64,000 nucleotides of DNA from Curtobacterium luteum. Its GTDB lineage: Bacteria > Actinomycetota > Actinomycetes > Actinomycetales > Microbacteriaceae. The stretch is taken from positions 1 to 64,000 of the forward strand of contig NZ_BMOI01000004.1 of the NCBI RefSeq assembly GCF_014646995.1. The letters are read 5' to 3'. A model generated the notes under the pieces. The model made no database searches, was not told the origin of the DNA, and saw nothing but the letters and a program-made list of their open reading frames with translations. The position numbers and the translations under genes were made by a program. Each line of letters starts with the position of its first letter. Positions within the stretch are counted from its first letter, which is position 1. Below are positions 26,047 to 36,245 of the stretch, piece by piece.

Positions 26047-26052
26047 GACGTT

Positions 26053-26970
26053 GTGGACGAGATCGACCCCCAGCTGCTCCGCGTCCTGCGTGCCGTCCGC
26101 GACGCGGGCTCCATCAGCCGCGCCGCCGTCGCCCTCGGGTACAGCCAGCCCGCGGTCAGCCAACTGCTCGCCCGTGCGGAACGACGACTCGGACACGACC
26201 TGGTCCTCCGCGGCGCGCGCGGCGTCACGCTGACCGAGCCGGGGCGGGTCCTCGCCGAGCACGCCCCCGCCGTCGAGGCCGCGCTGGCCGCTGCCCGCGA
26301 GGACCTCGACGCCGTCGGCGGACTCGCACGCGGACGGGTGCGGATCGCCGGCTTCCCGAGCGCGTCCTCCACCCTGGTACCGGCCGTCCTCGCGACCATG
26401 GCGCACGAGGCGCCCGGCGTCGTCACCTCGTACGTCGAGGCCGAGCCGCCCGAGGCCGTCGAGCTCCTCCGCCGCGGCGAGGTCGACGTGGCGCTCACGT
26501 TCTCGCACGCGCTGCAGGACGCCGACCCCGGCGTCGACCCGACCCTGCTCGTCCGCGTCCTCGGGCAGGACCCGCTCGCCCTCGTCACCCCCGCCACGAC
26601 GGACACCGTCACCGCCGTCGGTCCCGCCGACCTCGCCGAGCACCGGGAGGCGCGCTGGATCGGCGGCTGTCCGCGCTGCCGCGGGCACCTCCTCGCCTCG
26701 TGTGCGGCCTCGGGGTTCACGCCGGACATCGTGCTCGAGACGGACAACGCGGCGGCGGTCGTCGGGCTCGTCGCAGCCGGGCTCGGCGTGGCGCTGCTCC
26801 CGCGGCTCGCGCTCCGAACGACGGTCGTGCCGGCCGGGGTGACGGTCACGCCGGCGGGCGAGGAGCTCGCGCGGCGCGTCGAGGTCGTGGTCGCGCGGGG
26901 CGCGGACCGGGTGCCGAGCGTGCGGGCGGCGCTCGGCGCGGTGCGGTCGGCAGCGCACCTGCTCGGCTGA
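26053..26970 (+). CDS. LysR family transcriptional regulator
   Basis: Encodes 305 aa. The winged helix-turn-helix is at residues 3-65 (GSISRAAVALGYSQPAVSQL, followed by RAERRLGHDLVLRGARG). The ligand-binding type 2 periplasmic fold follows (GRVRIAGFPSASSTLVPAVL, LLRRGEVDVALTFSH, LVAAGLGVALLPRLAL). It most likely controls the divergent aminotransferase gene and itself through the palindrome between them. The inducer is unknown. Starts at GTG with TAACAT 6 nt upstream. Confidence 0.92.
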   Translation: MDEIDPQLLRVLRAVRDAGSISRAAVALGYSQPAVSQLLARAERRLGHDLVLRGARGVTLTEPGRVLAEHAPAVEAALAAAREDLDAVGGLARGRVRIAGFPSASSTLVPAVLATMAHEAPGVVTSYVEAEPPEAVELLRRGEVDVALTFSHALQDADPGVDPTLLVRVLGQDPLALVTPATTDTVTAVGPADLAEHREARWIGGCPRCRGHLLASCAASGFTPDIVLETDNAAAVVGLVAAGLGVALLPRLALRTTVVPAGVTVTPAGEELARRVEVVVARGADRVPSVRAALGAVRSAAHLLG

Positions 26971-27002
26971 GCACGTGATCCGCTGAGCGGGGCGCGCCGG
27001 GT

Positions 27003-27057
27003 TGGTCGCACGACGTGCCGCCAGCGCGCCGTCCTGGTCGCACGACGTGCCGTCGGC
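27003..27057. repeat. pair of TGGTCGCACGACGTGCCG elements
   Basis: TGGTCGCACGACGTGCCG occurs at 27003 and again at 27034. The same 18-bp word, also paired, is part of the repeat block at 16.6-16.97 kb. Its core GCACG A CGTGC is palindromic. It lies between the convergent LysR and uppS genes. Confidence 0.8.
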
Positions 27058-27141
27058 GGCGGCCTCGGCCGCCACGTTCCGCGACCGACGCGGGTCGCAC
27101 CCGCGCGTGGTGACGCCGTGTCCGACGGGAGGCACGGTGCC

Positions 27142-27156
27142 GGCCCGCTACGGGCC
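27142..27156 (-). terminator. short hairpin after uppS
   Basis: GGCCCG CTA CGGGCC lies 6 nt past the uppS stop, inside a broader GGGAGGC...GCCTCC pairing (27128-27159). No U-tract. Confidence 0.4.
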
Positions 27157-27161
27157 TCCTG

Positions 27162-27959
27162 TCAGGCGGTCGGTGCGTCCACGGCGCCGCCGTACCGACG
27201 GTCGCGGCGCGCGTACTCCTCGATCGCTCCCCAGAGGTCGGTGCGTCGGAAGTCCGGCCAGAGCCGGTCGAGGAAGACCATCTCGGCGTACGCCGACTGC
27301 CAGAGCATGAAGTTCGACGTGCGCTGCTCCCCCGAGCTCCGGAGGAACAGGTCGACGTCGGGCAGCTCGGGCACGTAGAGCCGCTTCGCCAGGGCCTTCT
27401 CCGTCACCTGGCTCGGCTTCATGCGCCCGGCGGCGACGTCCTCCGCCATGCCCCGCACGGCGTCGACGATCTCGTTCCGGCCGCCGTAGTTGACGCACAT
27501 CGTCAGCGTGCACACGTCGTTGTCGGCGGTCATCCGCTCGGCCGCCTGCAGCTCGTCGACGACGCTGCGCCACAGCCGAGGGCGGCGACCGGCCCAGCGG
27601 ATCTTCACGCCCCAGGCGTGCAGTTGGTCGCGGCGGCGGTGGATGACCTCGCGGTTGAAGCCCATGAGGAACCGGACCTCGTCGGGCGAGCGCTTCCAGT
27701 TCTCCGTCGAGAAGGCGTACGCCGACACGTGCCGGACACCGATCTGGATCGCGCCGGCGACGACGTCGAGGAGCGAGGCCTCGCCGGCCTTGTGCCCCTC
27801 GACCCGGGTGAGGCCGCGCTGGTTCGCCCACCGGCCGTTGCCGTCCATGACGATCGCGACGTGCTCCGGGACGAACGGCGCCGGGATCGCGGGCGGCTGC
27901 TCGCCGGTCCAGTCGAGGGGACGCAGGGGCTCGGACTCGGCGTACCGGCGTGGGCTCAT
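27162..27959 (-). CDS. uppS: isoprenyl transferase (undecaprenyl diphosphate synthase type)
   Basis: Encodes 265 aa of a cis-prenyltransferase making the polyprenyl carrier for cell-wall glycans. Motifs: [17 protein letters not shown] (catalytic Asp and diphosphate loop, near residue 35), [15 protein letters not shown], and the C-terminal [20 protein letters not shown], here within the R-x-S-x-E region. Chain length (Z-decaprenyl or undecaprenyl) cannot be read. The ATG overlaps the recO stop (ATGA); recO-uppS is a standard actinobacterial pair. Confidence 0.95.
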   Translation of the reverse strand: MSPRRYAESEPLRPLDWTGEQPPAIPAPFVPEHVAIVMDGNGRWANQRGLTRVEGHKAGEASLLDVVAGAIQIGVRHVSAYAFSTENWKRSPDEVRFLMGFNREVIHRRRDQLHAWGVKIRWAGRRPRLWRSVVDELQAAERMTADNDVCTLTMCVNYGGRNEIVDAVRGMAEDVAAGRMKPSQVTEKALAKRLYVPELPDVDLFLRSSGEQRTSNFMLWQSAYAEMVFLDRLWPDFRRTDLWGAIEEYARRDRRYGGAVDAPTA

Positions 27960-28795
27960 GCAGGGGTTCCTTCGGCGTCGGCGGCGGTCGGGGTCGGTAC
28001 CGCGGGGGTCGGGGTCGCGGCCACGGCGGCCGGCACACCGCCCGGGGTCGGGGCGACCGGGGCCGGGTGCTCGGTGCGGTCGACGTGGGGCAGCGACCGG
28101 AGCGATCGTTCCAGGTGCCACTGGGCGTACGCGGCGACCACGCCGGACGCACGGGAACGGGTGCGCTCGTCGGCGGCGTCGACCGTGCTCCAGTCCCCCG
28201 CGAGCAGGGAGCCGAGCAGGCCGAGCGTCACCGGGTCGAGCCGGGGCGTCCCCGGCGGGGCGGCGTGGTCTGCGACGACCCCGCCGAGCTGCACGACGAA
28301 GGCCGAGTGCGGCCCCGGCTCCCCCGTGACCGCGCAGTCGCCGAACGAGGGCGCCCACCCGGCGATGCTCATGGCCCGGAGCAGGTACGAGTCGAGCGTC
28401 GCCGTCGCGGCGTGCTCCCCGCGGGCGAGGGACCGGAGCGCACCGACGAGCAGGAGGTACTGCTGGAGCCCGGCGTCCGCCTCGCTCAGCCGGTCGGCGG
28501 TCTCGACCATCGCGCTCGCGGCCGTGTACGCGCCGTAGTCGGCGACGATCTGCGCGCCGTACGAGCCGAGGGACTCCGCCTGGGTGACGATGTCGAGCGA
28601 GCGACCCTCGTAGAACTGGGCGTCCACGACCATGAACGGTTCGAGTCGGCTGCCGAACTTCGAGGCCGTGCGCCGGACACCCTTCGCCACGGCGCGGATC
28701 TTGCCGTGCTGCCGGCTGAGCATCGTGACGATGCGGTCGGCTTCCCCGAGCTTGTGGGTGCGCAACACGACGCACTCGTCCCGGTACAGCGGCAT
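27956..28795 (-). CDS. recO: DNA repair protein RecO
   Basis: Encodes 279 aa. The N-terminal OB fold begins [20 protein letters not shown] and continues through [18 protein letters not shown]. The helical C-terminal domain includes [13 protein letters not shown]. RecO loads RecA onto SSB-coated gaps with RecR. The zinc-finger cysteines seen in some RecO proteins are reduced to a single Cys ([10 protein letters not shown]). The last 35 residues are Pro/Ala-rich and variable. The ATG has GATACT 6 nt upstream, so it may be leaderless; GGAG within that spacer could act as a short-spaced SD. Confidence 0.93.
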   Translation of the reverse strand: MPLYRDECVVLRTHKLGEADRIVTMLSRQHGKIRAVAKGVRRTASKFGSRLEPFMVVDAQFYEGRSLDIVTQAESLGSYGAQIVADYGAYTAASAMVETADRLSEADAGLQQYLLLVGALRSLARGEHAATATLDSYLLRAMSIAGWAPSFGDCAVTGEPGPHSAFVVQLGGVVADHAAPPGTPRLDPVTLGLLGSLLAGDWSTVDAADERTRSRASGVVAAYAQWHLERSLRSLPHVDRTEHPAPVAPTPGGVPAAVAATPTPAVPTPTAADAEGTPA

Positions 28796-28801
28796 TGCTC
28801 C

Positions 28802-28807
28802 AGTATC
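28802..28807 (-). promoter_or_regulatory. -10 box of recO
   Basis: GATACT on the minus strand, 6 nt before ATG 28795. Confidence 0.35.
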
Positions 28808-28896
28808 CCCCGGTCCACCGACGCCGGCGCGCTACGGGCGTGCCTGGCAGAACCGGGCGTCCCCGGCGAGACCGGGCGGCGACGCGACCACGCACC

Positions 28897-28933
28897 GGAG
28901 GCGCGGTGCGGGACGGACCCGCACCGCGCCTCC
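28897..28933 (-). terminator. perfect GGAGGCGCGGTGCGGG hairpin after leuA
   Basis: GGAGGCGCGGTGCGGG and CCCGCACCGCGCCTCC form a perfect 16-bp stem with a 5-nt loop, starting 16 nt past the leuA stop. There is no U-tract. It is the best-formed member of a recurrent palindrome family in this window. Confidence 0.65.
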
Positions 28934-28948
28934 AGGCAGTGACCGTGA

Positions 28949-30754
<1,806 letters not shown>

Positions 30755-30772
30755 TCAGGCCACGACGGACTC

Positions 30773-30809
30773 CGCGACGAGGTGGGCCGTTGTGTCAGGC
30801 CTCGTCGCG
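30773..30809 (-). promoter_or_regulatory. leuA attenuator hairpin
   Basis: CGCGACGAGG (within the last codons of the leader peptide) and CCTCGTCGCG pair perfectly across 17 nt on the minus strand. A ribosome stalled on the Leu codons or released at the stop would change whether this stem can form. The direct repeat GTGTCAGGCC at 30752 and 30793 offers alternative pairings. Type of attenuation (termination or translation) is not decided by sequence. Confidence 0.6.
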
Positions 30810-30839
30810 GCAGCGAAGGAGGAGGAGTGCCGGGTACAT
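30795..30839 (-). CDS. leuL: leucine leader peptide
   Basis: A 14-codon gene on the minus strand encodes MYPALLLLRCRDEA, with four consecutive leucine codons (CTC CTC CTC CTT). It lies 97 nt upstream of leuA. Leu-rich leader peptides upstream of leuA are an established attenuation device in proteobacteria and actinobacteria. The end of the gene forms one arm of the attenuator stem. A TACGGT -10 box lies 7 nt before the ATG, so translation probably starts at or next to the 5' end of the mRNA. GGTGGAG is also there as a possible SD. Confidence 0.85.
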   Translation of the reverse strand: MYPALLLLRCRDEA

Positions 30840-30846
30840 CGGCTCC

Positions 30847-30877
30847 ACCGTAGCACTGGTGTACCAACCGTGTGCAA
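30847..30877 (-). promoter_or_regulatory. leuL-leuA promoter
   Basis: On the minus strand, TTGCAC (30877-30872) and TACGGT (30852-30847) are separated by 19 bp. Initiation would fall at or just before the leuL ATG at 30839. Confidence 0.5.
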
Positions 30878-30882
30878 GCGGC

Positions 30883-30918
30883 CGGGAGGCACGGGGCGGG
30901 TCCGCCACGCGCCTCCCG
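30883..30918. repeat. GGAGGC-family palindrome
   Basis: CGGGAGGC and GCCTCCCG enclose a further partly paired ACGGGGCGG/TCCGCCACG, giving an imperfect 36-nt hairpin. It lies between the leuL promoter and the tandem repeat downstream of the FtsX-type gene. Confidence 0.6.
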
Positions 30919-30929
30919 ACCGGTGGTCG

Positions 30930-31051
30930 CCTCCGCAGGCGACGCGCGCGGCCAGTCGACCGCGAGCGCCTCCGCAGGGGCCGTGCGCGGCCAGTCGACC
31001 GCGAGCGCCTCCGCAGGCGCCGTGCGCGGTCAGTCGACCGCGAGCGCCTCC
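30930..31051. repeat. 39-bp tandem repeat copying the 3' end of the ABC permease gene
   Basis: CAGTCGACCGCGAGCGCCTC begins at 30953, 30992 and 31031 (period 39 bp), with a partial fourth unit near 30930. The copy at 31031 is the coding end of the permease gene (TEALAVD and stop). The others lie downstream of its stop, where the same bases are no longer coding. 30840-31029 holds no gene. Confidence 0.85.
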
Positions 31052-32433
31052 GTCGGCGGCACGCGCATCGCACTGCGGACCGGAGCGATCGTGGCGACCA
31101 CCGCGAGCACGAGCGCCCCGACCACCACGACCCCGATCGTCGCCGGCGGCAGGACGGGCGTGACGACGGTGCCCAGCGTGCCGAGGAGCGTCTGCCCGCC
31201 GACCCACCCGTAGAACACCCCGAGGACGAGCCCCGTCAGCACGGCCGCGACGACCATCTGGACGGCCTCGGTGACGATCATCCGGCGGACCTGCGCCCCG
31301 GTGAGCCCGAGGACGCGGAGGAGCCCGAGTTCACGTCGACGCTGCAGGACCCCGAGCGCCAGCGCGTTCACCACACCGACCGCGGCGATCACCGCGGAGA
31401 ACCCGACGATGACGCTCACGACGACGTTGAGCTGCACGAAGAAGTCGCGCTGCGCCTCGACCGCCGCCGGCGTCGAGCCCGGCTGCCCCGAGACGACGGT
31501 CTCGAGCACGTGCTGCATGATCCCGAGCGCGACCGCGAACGTGACGAGCAGGGTCACGCCGATCACGAGGCCGATCGTCGCTCGCGAGGACCGCCCCGGC
31601 GCACGCATGGCGTTGCGTCCGGCGAGCAGGACCACCGGGTCCTTCGCGCCGATCCGTCCGATCAGCTGCAGGACCGGGGGCATCACGATCGTGGCCCCGA
31701 GGGCGACGCCCGCGAAGGACACGAAGCCGCCGAGTGCGGCCGGCAGCACGGCGGCCGGCGACAGCGCACTGCCGGCGAGGCCGATGACGATCAGGCCGCC
31801 GCCGACCACCATGAGCACGACGGCCCAGACGAAGCGGGCGCGACCCGAACGGACGTCGTCGTGGCTCGGCTCGACGCTCGAGGACAGCGCCTCGCGCGGG
31901 GTGACCGTGAGCACTCGGCGGGAACCCACGGCGAACGCACCCCAGGTCGCGAGGACGACGGCGACGACCGGCAGCACGAGCTCCCACGGCACGAGTGTGT
32001 ACGCCGTGTCCGGCAGGAACCCGGTGCCCCGGAGGACCACCACGAACACCGCACTCGCGCCCGTGCCGACCACGGCGCCGAGGAGACCGCCGACGACGCC
32101 CACGAGGAGTCCGGCGCGCGTGATCCGCGCCCGCAGCGCAGCGCCGGTCGCACCGACGAGCCGCTGCAACGCGATCACGCGGGTCTGCCCGGCGATGATG
32201 GTCGCGCACGTGTTCGCCGTGACGATCGACCCGACGTAGAGCGCGATGCCGAGGAACAGCCAGCCGACGACGGACAGGATCGCCTGCACGCTGGCGATGC
32301 CGTCGAGGCCGGTGGTGGCGAGCGCCTCGGACACGATCCCCGGTGCGATGACGAGGGCGGACCCGAAGGTGGTGCCGAGCGCCGCGACGAGGATCGTCGG
32401 CCGGAACGCACGGAGCGAGGTCAGGGTGTTCAC
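31030..32433 (-). CDS. ABC transporter permease, FtsX/MacB type
   Basis: Encodes 467 aa with two FtsX-like units: about four helices in each half (for example VVGWLFLGIALYVGSIVTANT and VVVSVIVGFSAVIAAVGVVNA) and the conserved RRRELGLLRVLGLTGAQVRR between helices of the second unit. A hydrophobic start makes the N-terminus membrane-inserted. Such permeases extract lipids, lipoproteins or antimicrobial peptides from the membrane. It is coupled to its ATPase by a GTGA overlap and lies downstream of a two-component system. Its last codons are copied in tandem beyond the stop. Confidence 0.88.
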   Translation of the reverse strand: MNTLTSLRAFRPTILVAALGTTFGSALVIAPGIVSEALATTGLDGIASVQAILSVVGWLFLGIALYVGSIVTANTCATIIAGQTRVIALQRLVGATGAALRARITRAGLLVGVVGGLLGAVVGTGASAVFVVVLRGTGFLPDTAYTLVPWELVLPVVAVVLATWGAFAVGSRRVLTVTPREALSSSVEPSHDDVRSGRARFVWAVVLMVVGGGLIVIGLAGSALSPAAVLPAALGGFVSFAGVALGATIVMPPVLQLIGRIGAKDPVVLLAGRNAMRAPGRSSRATIGLVIGVTLLVTFAVALGIMQHVLETVVSGQPGSTPAAVEAQRDFFVQLNVVVSVIVGFSAVIAAVGVVNALALGVLQRRRELGLLRVLGLTGAQVRRMIVTEAVQMVVAAVLTGLVLGVFYGWVGGQTLLGTLGTVVTPVLPPATIGVVVVGALVLAVVATIAPVRSAMRVPPTEALAVD

Positions 32434-33182
32434 GCGGCGGCCTCCATCCCGAGCATCGTGGCGGAGATCTCCGCCGCGTCCATCCCGGGGCGGTCCCCCA
32501 CGATCCGGCCGTCCGCGAGGAACAGGATGCGGTCGGCGTTCGCCGCGGCGACGGGGTCGTGCGTGACCATGACGACGCTCTGGCCCCAGTCGTCGACGGC
32601 ACCGCGGAGGATCGCGAGCACGTCACGACCCGTCCGCGAGTCGAGTGCGCCGGTGGGCTCGTCGGCGACGACCACGGCCGGCCGCGAGGCGAGCGCCCGG
32701 GCGATCGCGACGCGCTGCTGCTGACCGCCCGACAGCTGGTGCGGGCGGTGGGTCAGGCGGTCGCCGAGGCCGAGCATCGCGACGAGCCGGTCGATCCAGG
32801 CGTCCTCCTCGCGCGAGGTCCGGTGTCCGCCGAGCAGGAACGGCAGCCGGATGTTCTCGCTGACGTCGAGCGTCGGCACGAGGTTGAACGACTGGAAGAC
32901 GAAGCCGAGCCGGCGGCGACGGAGCTCGGTGAGGTCGCGGTCACCGAGGCCGGTGACGTCGACCCCGTCGATCTGGATGCGTCCGGCCGAGACGGCGTCG
33001 AGGCCGGCCGCGACGTGCATGAGCGTCGACTTGCCGGATCCGGACGGTCCCATCACCGCGGTGAACTCACCCGCGCCGATGTCGACGCTGACGTCGTCGA
33101 GGGCCGTCACGCGGCGAGCGGCGTCCCCGTGGTGCTTGGACACGTGGTCGAGGCGGATGATCGGGAGGTGGCTGCTGGTCAT
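32430..33182 (-). CDS. ABC transporter ATP-binding protein, LolD/MacB type
   Basis: Encodes 250 aa, a single nucleotide-binding domain: Walker A MGPSGSGKSTLMHVAAGLD, Q-loop FVFQSFNLVPTL, signature LSGGQQQR, Walker B VVVADEPTGALD, H-loop MVTHDP. The Q-loop and DEPTGALD form are those of MacB/BceA-type exporters. It partners the FtsX-type permease downstream. ATG 33182. The upstream gap contains an 18-bp perfect palindrome that could bind the neighbouring response regulator. Confidence 0.93.
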   Translation of the reverse strand: MTSSHLPIIRLDHVSKHHGDAARRVTALDDVSVDIGAGEFTAVMGPSGSGKSTLMHVAAGLDAVSAGRIQIDGVDVTGLGDRDLTELRRRRLGFVFQSFNLVPTLDVSENIRLPFLLGGHRTSREEDAWIDRLVAMLGLGDRLTHRPHQLSGGQQQRVAIARALASRPAVVVADEPTGALDSRTGRDVLAILRGAVDDWGQSVVMVTHDPVAAANADRILFLADGRIVGDRPGMDAAEISATMLGMEAAA

Positions 33183-33270
33183 GGCTCAACGATGACGCCC
33201 GGGAGGCACGTGGCGCGTCGGTCGGTCGGCTCCTGTGGATGGTCCGCTCGGCTGGCTTCCCTGTGCAGGG

Positions 33271-33288
33271 GTCATCCGCGCGGATGAC
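33271..33288. promoter_or_regulatory. 18-bp palindrome upstream of ABC genes, candidate response-regulator site
   Basis: GTCATCCGCGCGGATGAC is a perfect palindrome 89 bp upstream of the ATPase start and 17 bp past the response-regulator stop. LuxR/NarL-type regulators bind such dyads. Confidence 0.45.
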
Positions 33289-33304
33289 GGTGCGCCGCCG
33301 GGCG

Positions 33305-33991
33305 TCAGTCCTTCGTGACGAGCCCGTGCTCGTGCGCGAACACCACGAGACGGACACGGTCACGGAGCTCGAGCTTCGTCAGCACCCGCGAGATGTGGGT
33401 CTTGACCGTCGCCTCGCTGACGAACTCGTGCGACGCGATCTCGCTGTTGCTCAGGCCCTTCGCCGCGAGGTCGAAGATCTCCCGCTCGCGGGGGGTGAGC
33501 TCGGCGAACGCCGACGGGACGGTCACGGAAGGCGCGGAGGTGTCCTCGTAGCGCCGGAGCAGCTCGCGGGTCGCCGACGCGGCGAACACGGCGGTCCCGG
33601 CGTGCACGGTCCGGATCGCCGCGAGCAGGAACTCGGGGTCGGCGTCCTTGAGCACGAAGCCGCTCGCGCCGGCGCGGATCGCCTTCGCGGCGGCCTCGTC
33701 GAAGTCGAAGGTGGTCAGCACGAGCACCTTCGCGCCGTCGGTGCCGGACTGCTCGACGATCGTCGCGGTCGCCGTGATGCCGTCCATCACGGGCATGCGC
33801 ACGTCCATGAGCACCACGTCCGGCCGGGCACGACGGACGAGCTCGACCCCTTCGGCGCCGTCTCCGGCCTCGCCGACGAACTGCAGGTCGGACTGGGAGT
33901 CGATGAGCATCCGGATCCCGGTGCGGAACAGGGCCTGGTCGTCGACGAGCGCCACCCGGATGCGGGCCTCGGGGTTCGGGGTCGTGGTCAT
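33305..33991 (-). CDS. two-component response regulator, NarL/LuxR type
   Basis: Encodes 228 aa. The receiver domain has the acidic pair in VALVDDQ, the phospho-acceptor Asp in VVLMDVRMPVMDG and the Lys in GFVLKDADP. The C-terminal LuxR helix-turn-helix reads LTPREREIFDLAAKGLSNSE, followed by EATVKTHISRVLTKLELRDR. The kinase gene stop overlaps its start (ATGA). Likely target: the adjacent FtsX-type ABC genes, by position and by the palindrome between them. Confidence 0.95.
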   Translation of the reverse strand: MTTTPNPEARIRVALVDDQALFRTGIRMLIDSQSDLQFVGEAGDGAEGVELVRRARPDVVLMDVRMPVMDGITATATIVEQSGTDGAKVLVLTTFDFDEAAAKAIRAGASGFVLKDADPEFLLAAIRTVHAGTAVFAASATRELLRRYEDTSAPSVTVPSAFAELTPREREIFDLAAKGLSNSEIASHEFVSEATVKTHISRVLTKLELRDRVRLVVFAHEHGLVTKD

Positions 33992-35238
33992 CGTGCGGTG
34001 TGCTCCTGGTGGGTCGAGGTGATGCGGTCACGGGGCATCTGCCCGCTCGCGGGGACGGCGGGCATGCGCACCGCGACGACGAAGGCGTCCCCGCGCGGCC
34101 CCGCGGTCATCGTCCCGCCGGTCATGGTCGCGCGCTCGCGCATGCCGACCAGGCCGTGTCCGGTGCCCGGCCCCGCACGGCCGTCGTCGGCCCGTTCGTT
34201 CACCACCTGGATCTCGACGGTGTCGGGCCGGTAGGTCAGGCGCGCGTGCACGGGGGTGCCGCGCTGGCCGTGCTTGTAGGCGTTCGTGAGGCTCTCCTGC
34301 ACGATGCGGTACACGGCGAGCTGCGTCGTCGTCGGCAGGGCCGAGGGGTCGCCGTCGCGCTCGACGTCGACGTCGAGCCCGATGTCCCGCATCTCGGTGA
34401 CGAGCTGCTCGATGTCGTCGATCTCCGGCGTCGGGGCCGTGCCCTGCTCGTGGCGGAGCGCGCCGAGGAGCTCGCGGACGTCCCCGAGCGCCCGGCGGGC
34501 CGTGCCCGAGATCGTCGTGAGGGCCTGGTCGGCGATGTCGGGATCGGCCTTGAGCGCGTAGCGGGCACCGTCGGCCTGCGCGATGACGACGGCGAGGGAG
34601 TGCGCCACGATGTCGTGCATGTCGCGGGCGATGCGGACGCGCTCCTGCTCGACTGCGACGGCGCGGTCGGCCCGGGCCGCGTCGCGTTCGGCGAGGAGTT
34701 GCGCTTCGCGGCTCATGCGTGCGGCCGACCGGACGCGGCGCACGAGTCCGGCGAGCCACGGCAGGAGCAGGATCGCGAGGACGACGACGAAGTACGCCGC
34801 CGTCTGCACGGCTTCGCGCATCAACTGCGACGGGTACGTGGCGAAGGGTCCGTCGAGCGAGTACCGGCCGAAGTACTCCTGCAGCCCGAGGTACCCTGCC
34901 GCGACGACCGCGCCGAGGAACGCCGAGGCCAATCCCCACCACCGCGTCCGGTTCGAGCCGTACGCGCTCGTCGTGTACATCACGCCGGCGATGAGGAAGT
35001 CGGCGGCCTCGAGTCCGAGGCCCATCACCATCTGCGCGATGGCGCCCACCCAGGCGATCACCAGGGCCAGCCCCGGAGCCGTCCGCCGCAACGCCAACGC
35101 GCCGCCGAGCAGCACGACCACGACGAGCGACTGCAGGGCGTCGGACCGTGGTGCCTGCGCCAGCCCGATGAGCGCGGTCAGGAGCACAGCGACGATGACG
35201 TCGAAGAGGACCTGCGAGCGCAGCACGGGACGGAACAC
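33988..35238 (-). CDS. two-component sensor histidine kinase, NarX-like (HisKA_3)
   Basis: Encodes 416 aa. About five or six N-terminal helices with little extracytoplasmic loop suggest sensing within the membrane. The HisKA_3 dimerisation domain contains the phospho-histidine in RIARDMHDIVAHSLAVVIAQ. The ATPase domain shows YRIVQESLTNAYKHG and GTGHGLVGMRERA. It should phosphorylate the coupled regulator. Two GTG codons lie at the start; I chose the second (35238) because TACCGT lies exactly 6 nt before it, as in other leaderless genes here. Membrane-embedded kinases of this kind often sense envelope damage or antimicrobial peptides. Confidence 0.92.
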   Translation of the reverse strand: MFRPVLRSQVLFDVIVAVLLTALIGLAQAPRSDALQSLVVVVLLGGALALRRTAPGLALVIAWVGAIAQMVMGLGLEAADFLIAGVMYTTSAYGSNRTRWWGLASAFLGAVVAAGYLGLQEYFGRYSLDGPFATYPSQLMREAVQTAAYFVVVLAILLLPWLAGLVRRVRSAARMSREAQLLAERDAARADRAVAVEQERVRIARDMHDIVAHSLAVVIAQADGARYALKADPDIADQALTTISGTARRALGDVRELLGALRHEQGTAPTPEIDDIEQLVTEMRDIGLDVDVERDGDPSALPTTTQLAVYRIVQESLTNAYKHGQRGTPVHARLTYRPDTVEIQVVNERADDGRAGPGTGHGLVGMRERATMTGGTMTAGPRGDAFVVAVRMPAVPASGQMPRDRITSTHQEHTAR

Positions 35239-35244
35239 CACCCC

Positions 35245-35250
35245 ACGGTA
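35245..35250 (-). promoter_or_regulatory. -10 box of kinase-regulator operon (leaderless)
   Basis: TACCGT on the minus strand, 6 nt before GTG 35238. Confidence 0.45.
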
Positions 35251-35269
35251 CGGCCCTGCGACGCGGCGC

Positions 35270-35291
35270 GCGTCAGCCGATGGGCTGACGC
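35270..35291 (-). terminator. hairpin after era
   Basis: GCGTCAGCC GATG GGCTGACGC, perfect 9-bp arms, 25 nt past the era stop. It probably ends the hrcA-era operon. No U-tract. Confidence 0.5.
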
Positions 35292-35315
35292 TCCCGGCGT
35301 CCACGGCGGGTCGGT

Positions 35316-36245
35316 TCAGAAGCCGAGGCGACCGAGCTGCTTCGGGTCCCGCTGCCACTCCTTCGCGACCTTCACGCGGAGGTTGAGGTACACGTGTCGA
35401 CCGCCCAGCAGCGACTCGATCTCCGTCCGCGCGCGCGAGCCGACGTCCTTCAGCCGCTCGCCGCCGCGGCCGATGACGATCGCCTTCTGGCTGTCCCGTT
35501 CGACGAAGAGGTTCGCGAAGATCCGCAGGGGGCCGTCGGGGTCGTCCTCCTTGTCCGGCTCGACGACGTCCTCGACGACGACGGCCAGCGAGTGCGGCAG
35601 TTCGTCGCGGACGCCTTCGAGCGCGGCCTCGCGGATCAGCTCGGCGATGCGGTCCTCGTCGGTCTCCTCGGTCACGGTGGCGTCGTCGTAGAGCTGCGGC
35701 GACTCGGGCAGCAGGGCGGTGATCTCGTCGAGCAGCGGTTCGAGCTGCAGCCCCTTCGTGCCCGAGGTCGGGATGATGACGTCCCACTCGCGGAGCTTCG
35801 AGACCGCGAGCAACTGCTCGCCGACCTTGTCCTTCGAGACGCGGTCGATCTTCGTGACGATCGCGACCTTCTTCGCACGCGGGTACTGGTCGAGCGAGTC
35901 GTTGATGAAGCGGTCGCCCGGTCCGATCGGCTCGTTCGCGGGGACGCAGAAGCCGATCACGTCGACGTCGCCCAGCGTGGACTGCACGAGGTCGTTCAGG
36001 CGTTCTCCGAGCAGGGTGCGCGGCCGGTGGACCCCCGGTGTGTCGACGATGATGACCTGACCGTTCGGGCGGTGCACGACCCCGCGGATGGCGCGACGGG
36101 TCGTCTGCGGCTTCGACGAGGTGATGGCGACCTTCTCGCCGACCAGGGCGTTCGTCAGTGTCGACTTGCCGACGTTCGGTCGGCCGACGAAGGAGACGAA
36201 GCCCGCGCGGTACGGCTGACCGTCGGGCGTGGTGGTGTCGGTCAT
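35316..36245 (-). CDS. era: GTPase Era
   Basis: Encodes 309 aa. The GTPase domain has G1 GRPNVGKST, G3 DTPGVHRPR, G4 TKIDRV and the family's FVGRPNVGKSTLTNALVGEK entry. The C-terminal KH domain contains KAIVIGRGGERLKDVGSRAR and binds the 3' end of 16S rRNA. Era assists 30S subunit maturation, in keeping with ybeY two genes upstream. The ATG overlaps the stop of the CNNM/CBS gene (ATGA). Last gene of the operon. Confidence 0.97.
   Translation of the reverse strand: MTDTTTPDGQPYRAGFVSFVGRPNVGKSTLTNALVGEKVAITSSKPQTTRRAIRGVVHRPNGQVIIVDTPGVHRPRTLLGERLNDLVQSTLGDVDVIGFCVPANEPIGPGDRFINDSLDQYPRAKKVAIVTKIDRVSKDKVGEQLLAVSKLREWDVIIPTSGTKGLQLEPLLDEITALLPESPQLYDDATVTEETDEDRIAELIREAALEGVRDELPHSLAVVVEDVVEPDKEDDPDGPLRIFANLFVERDSQKAIVIGRGGERLKDVGSRARTEIESLLGGRHVYLNLRVKVAKEWQRDPKQLGRLGF

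Noticed and set aside
24517-27135. 872-codon minus-strand frame across LysR and the aminotransferase
   Set aside because: Covers a plus-strand LysR gene and a correctly framed aminotransferase; no domain.
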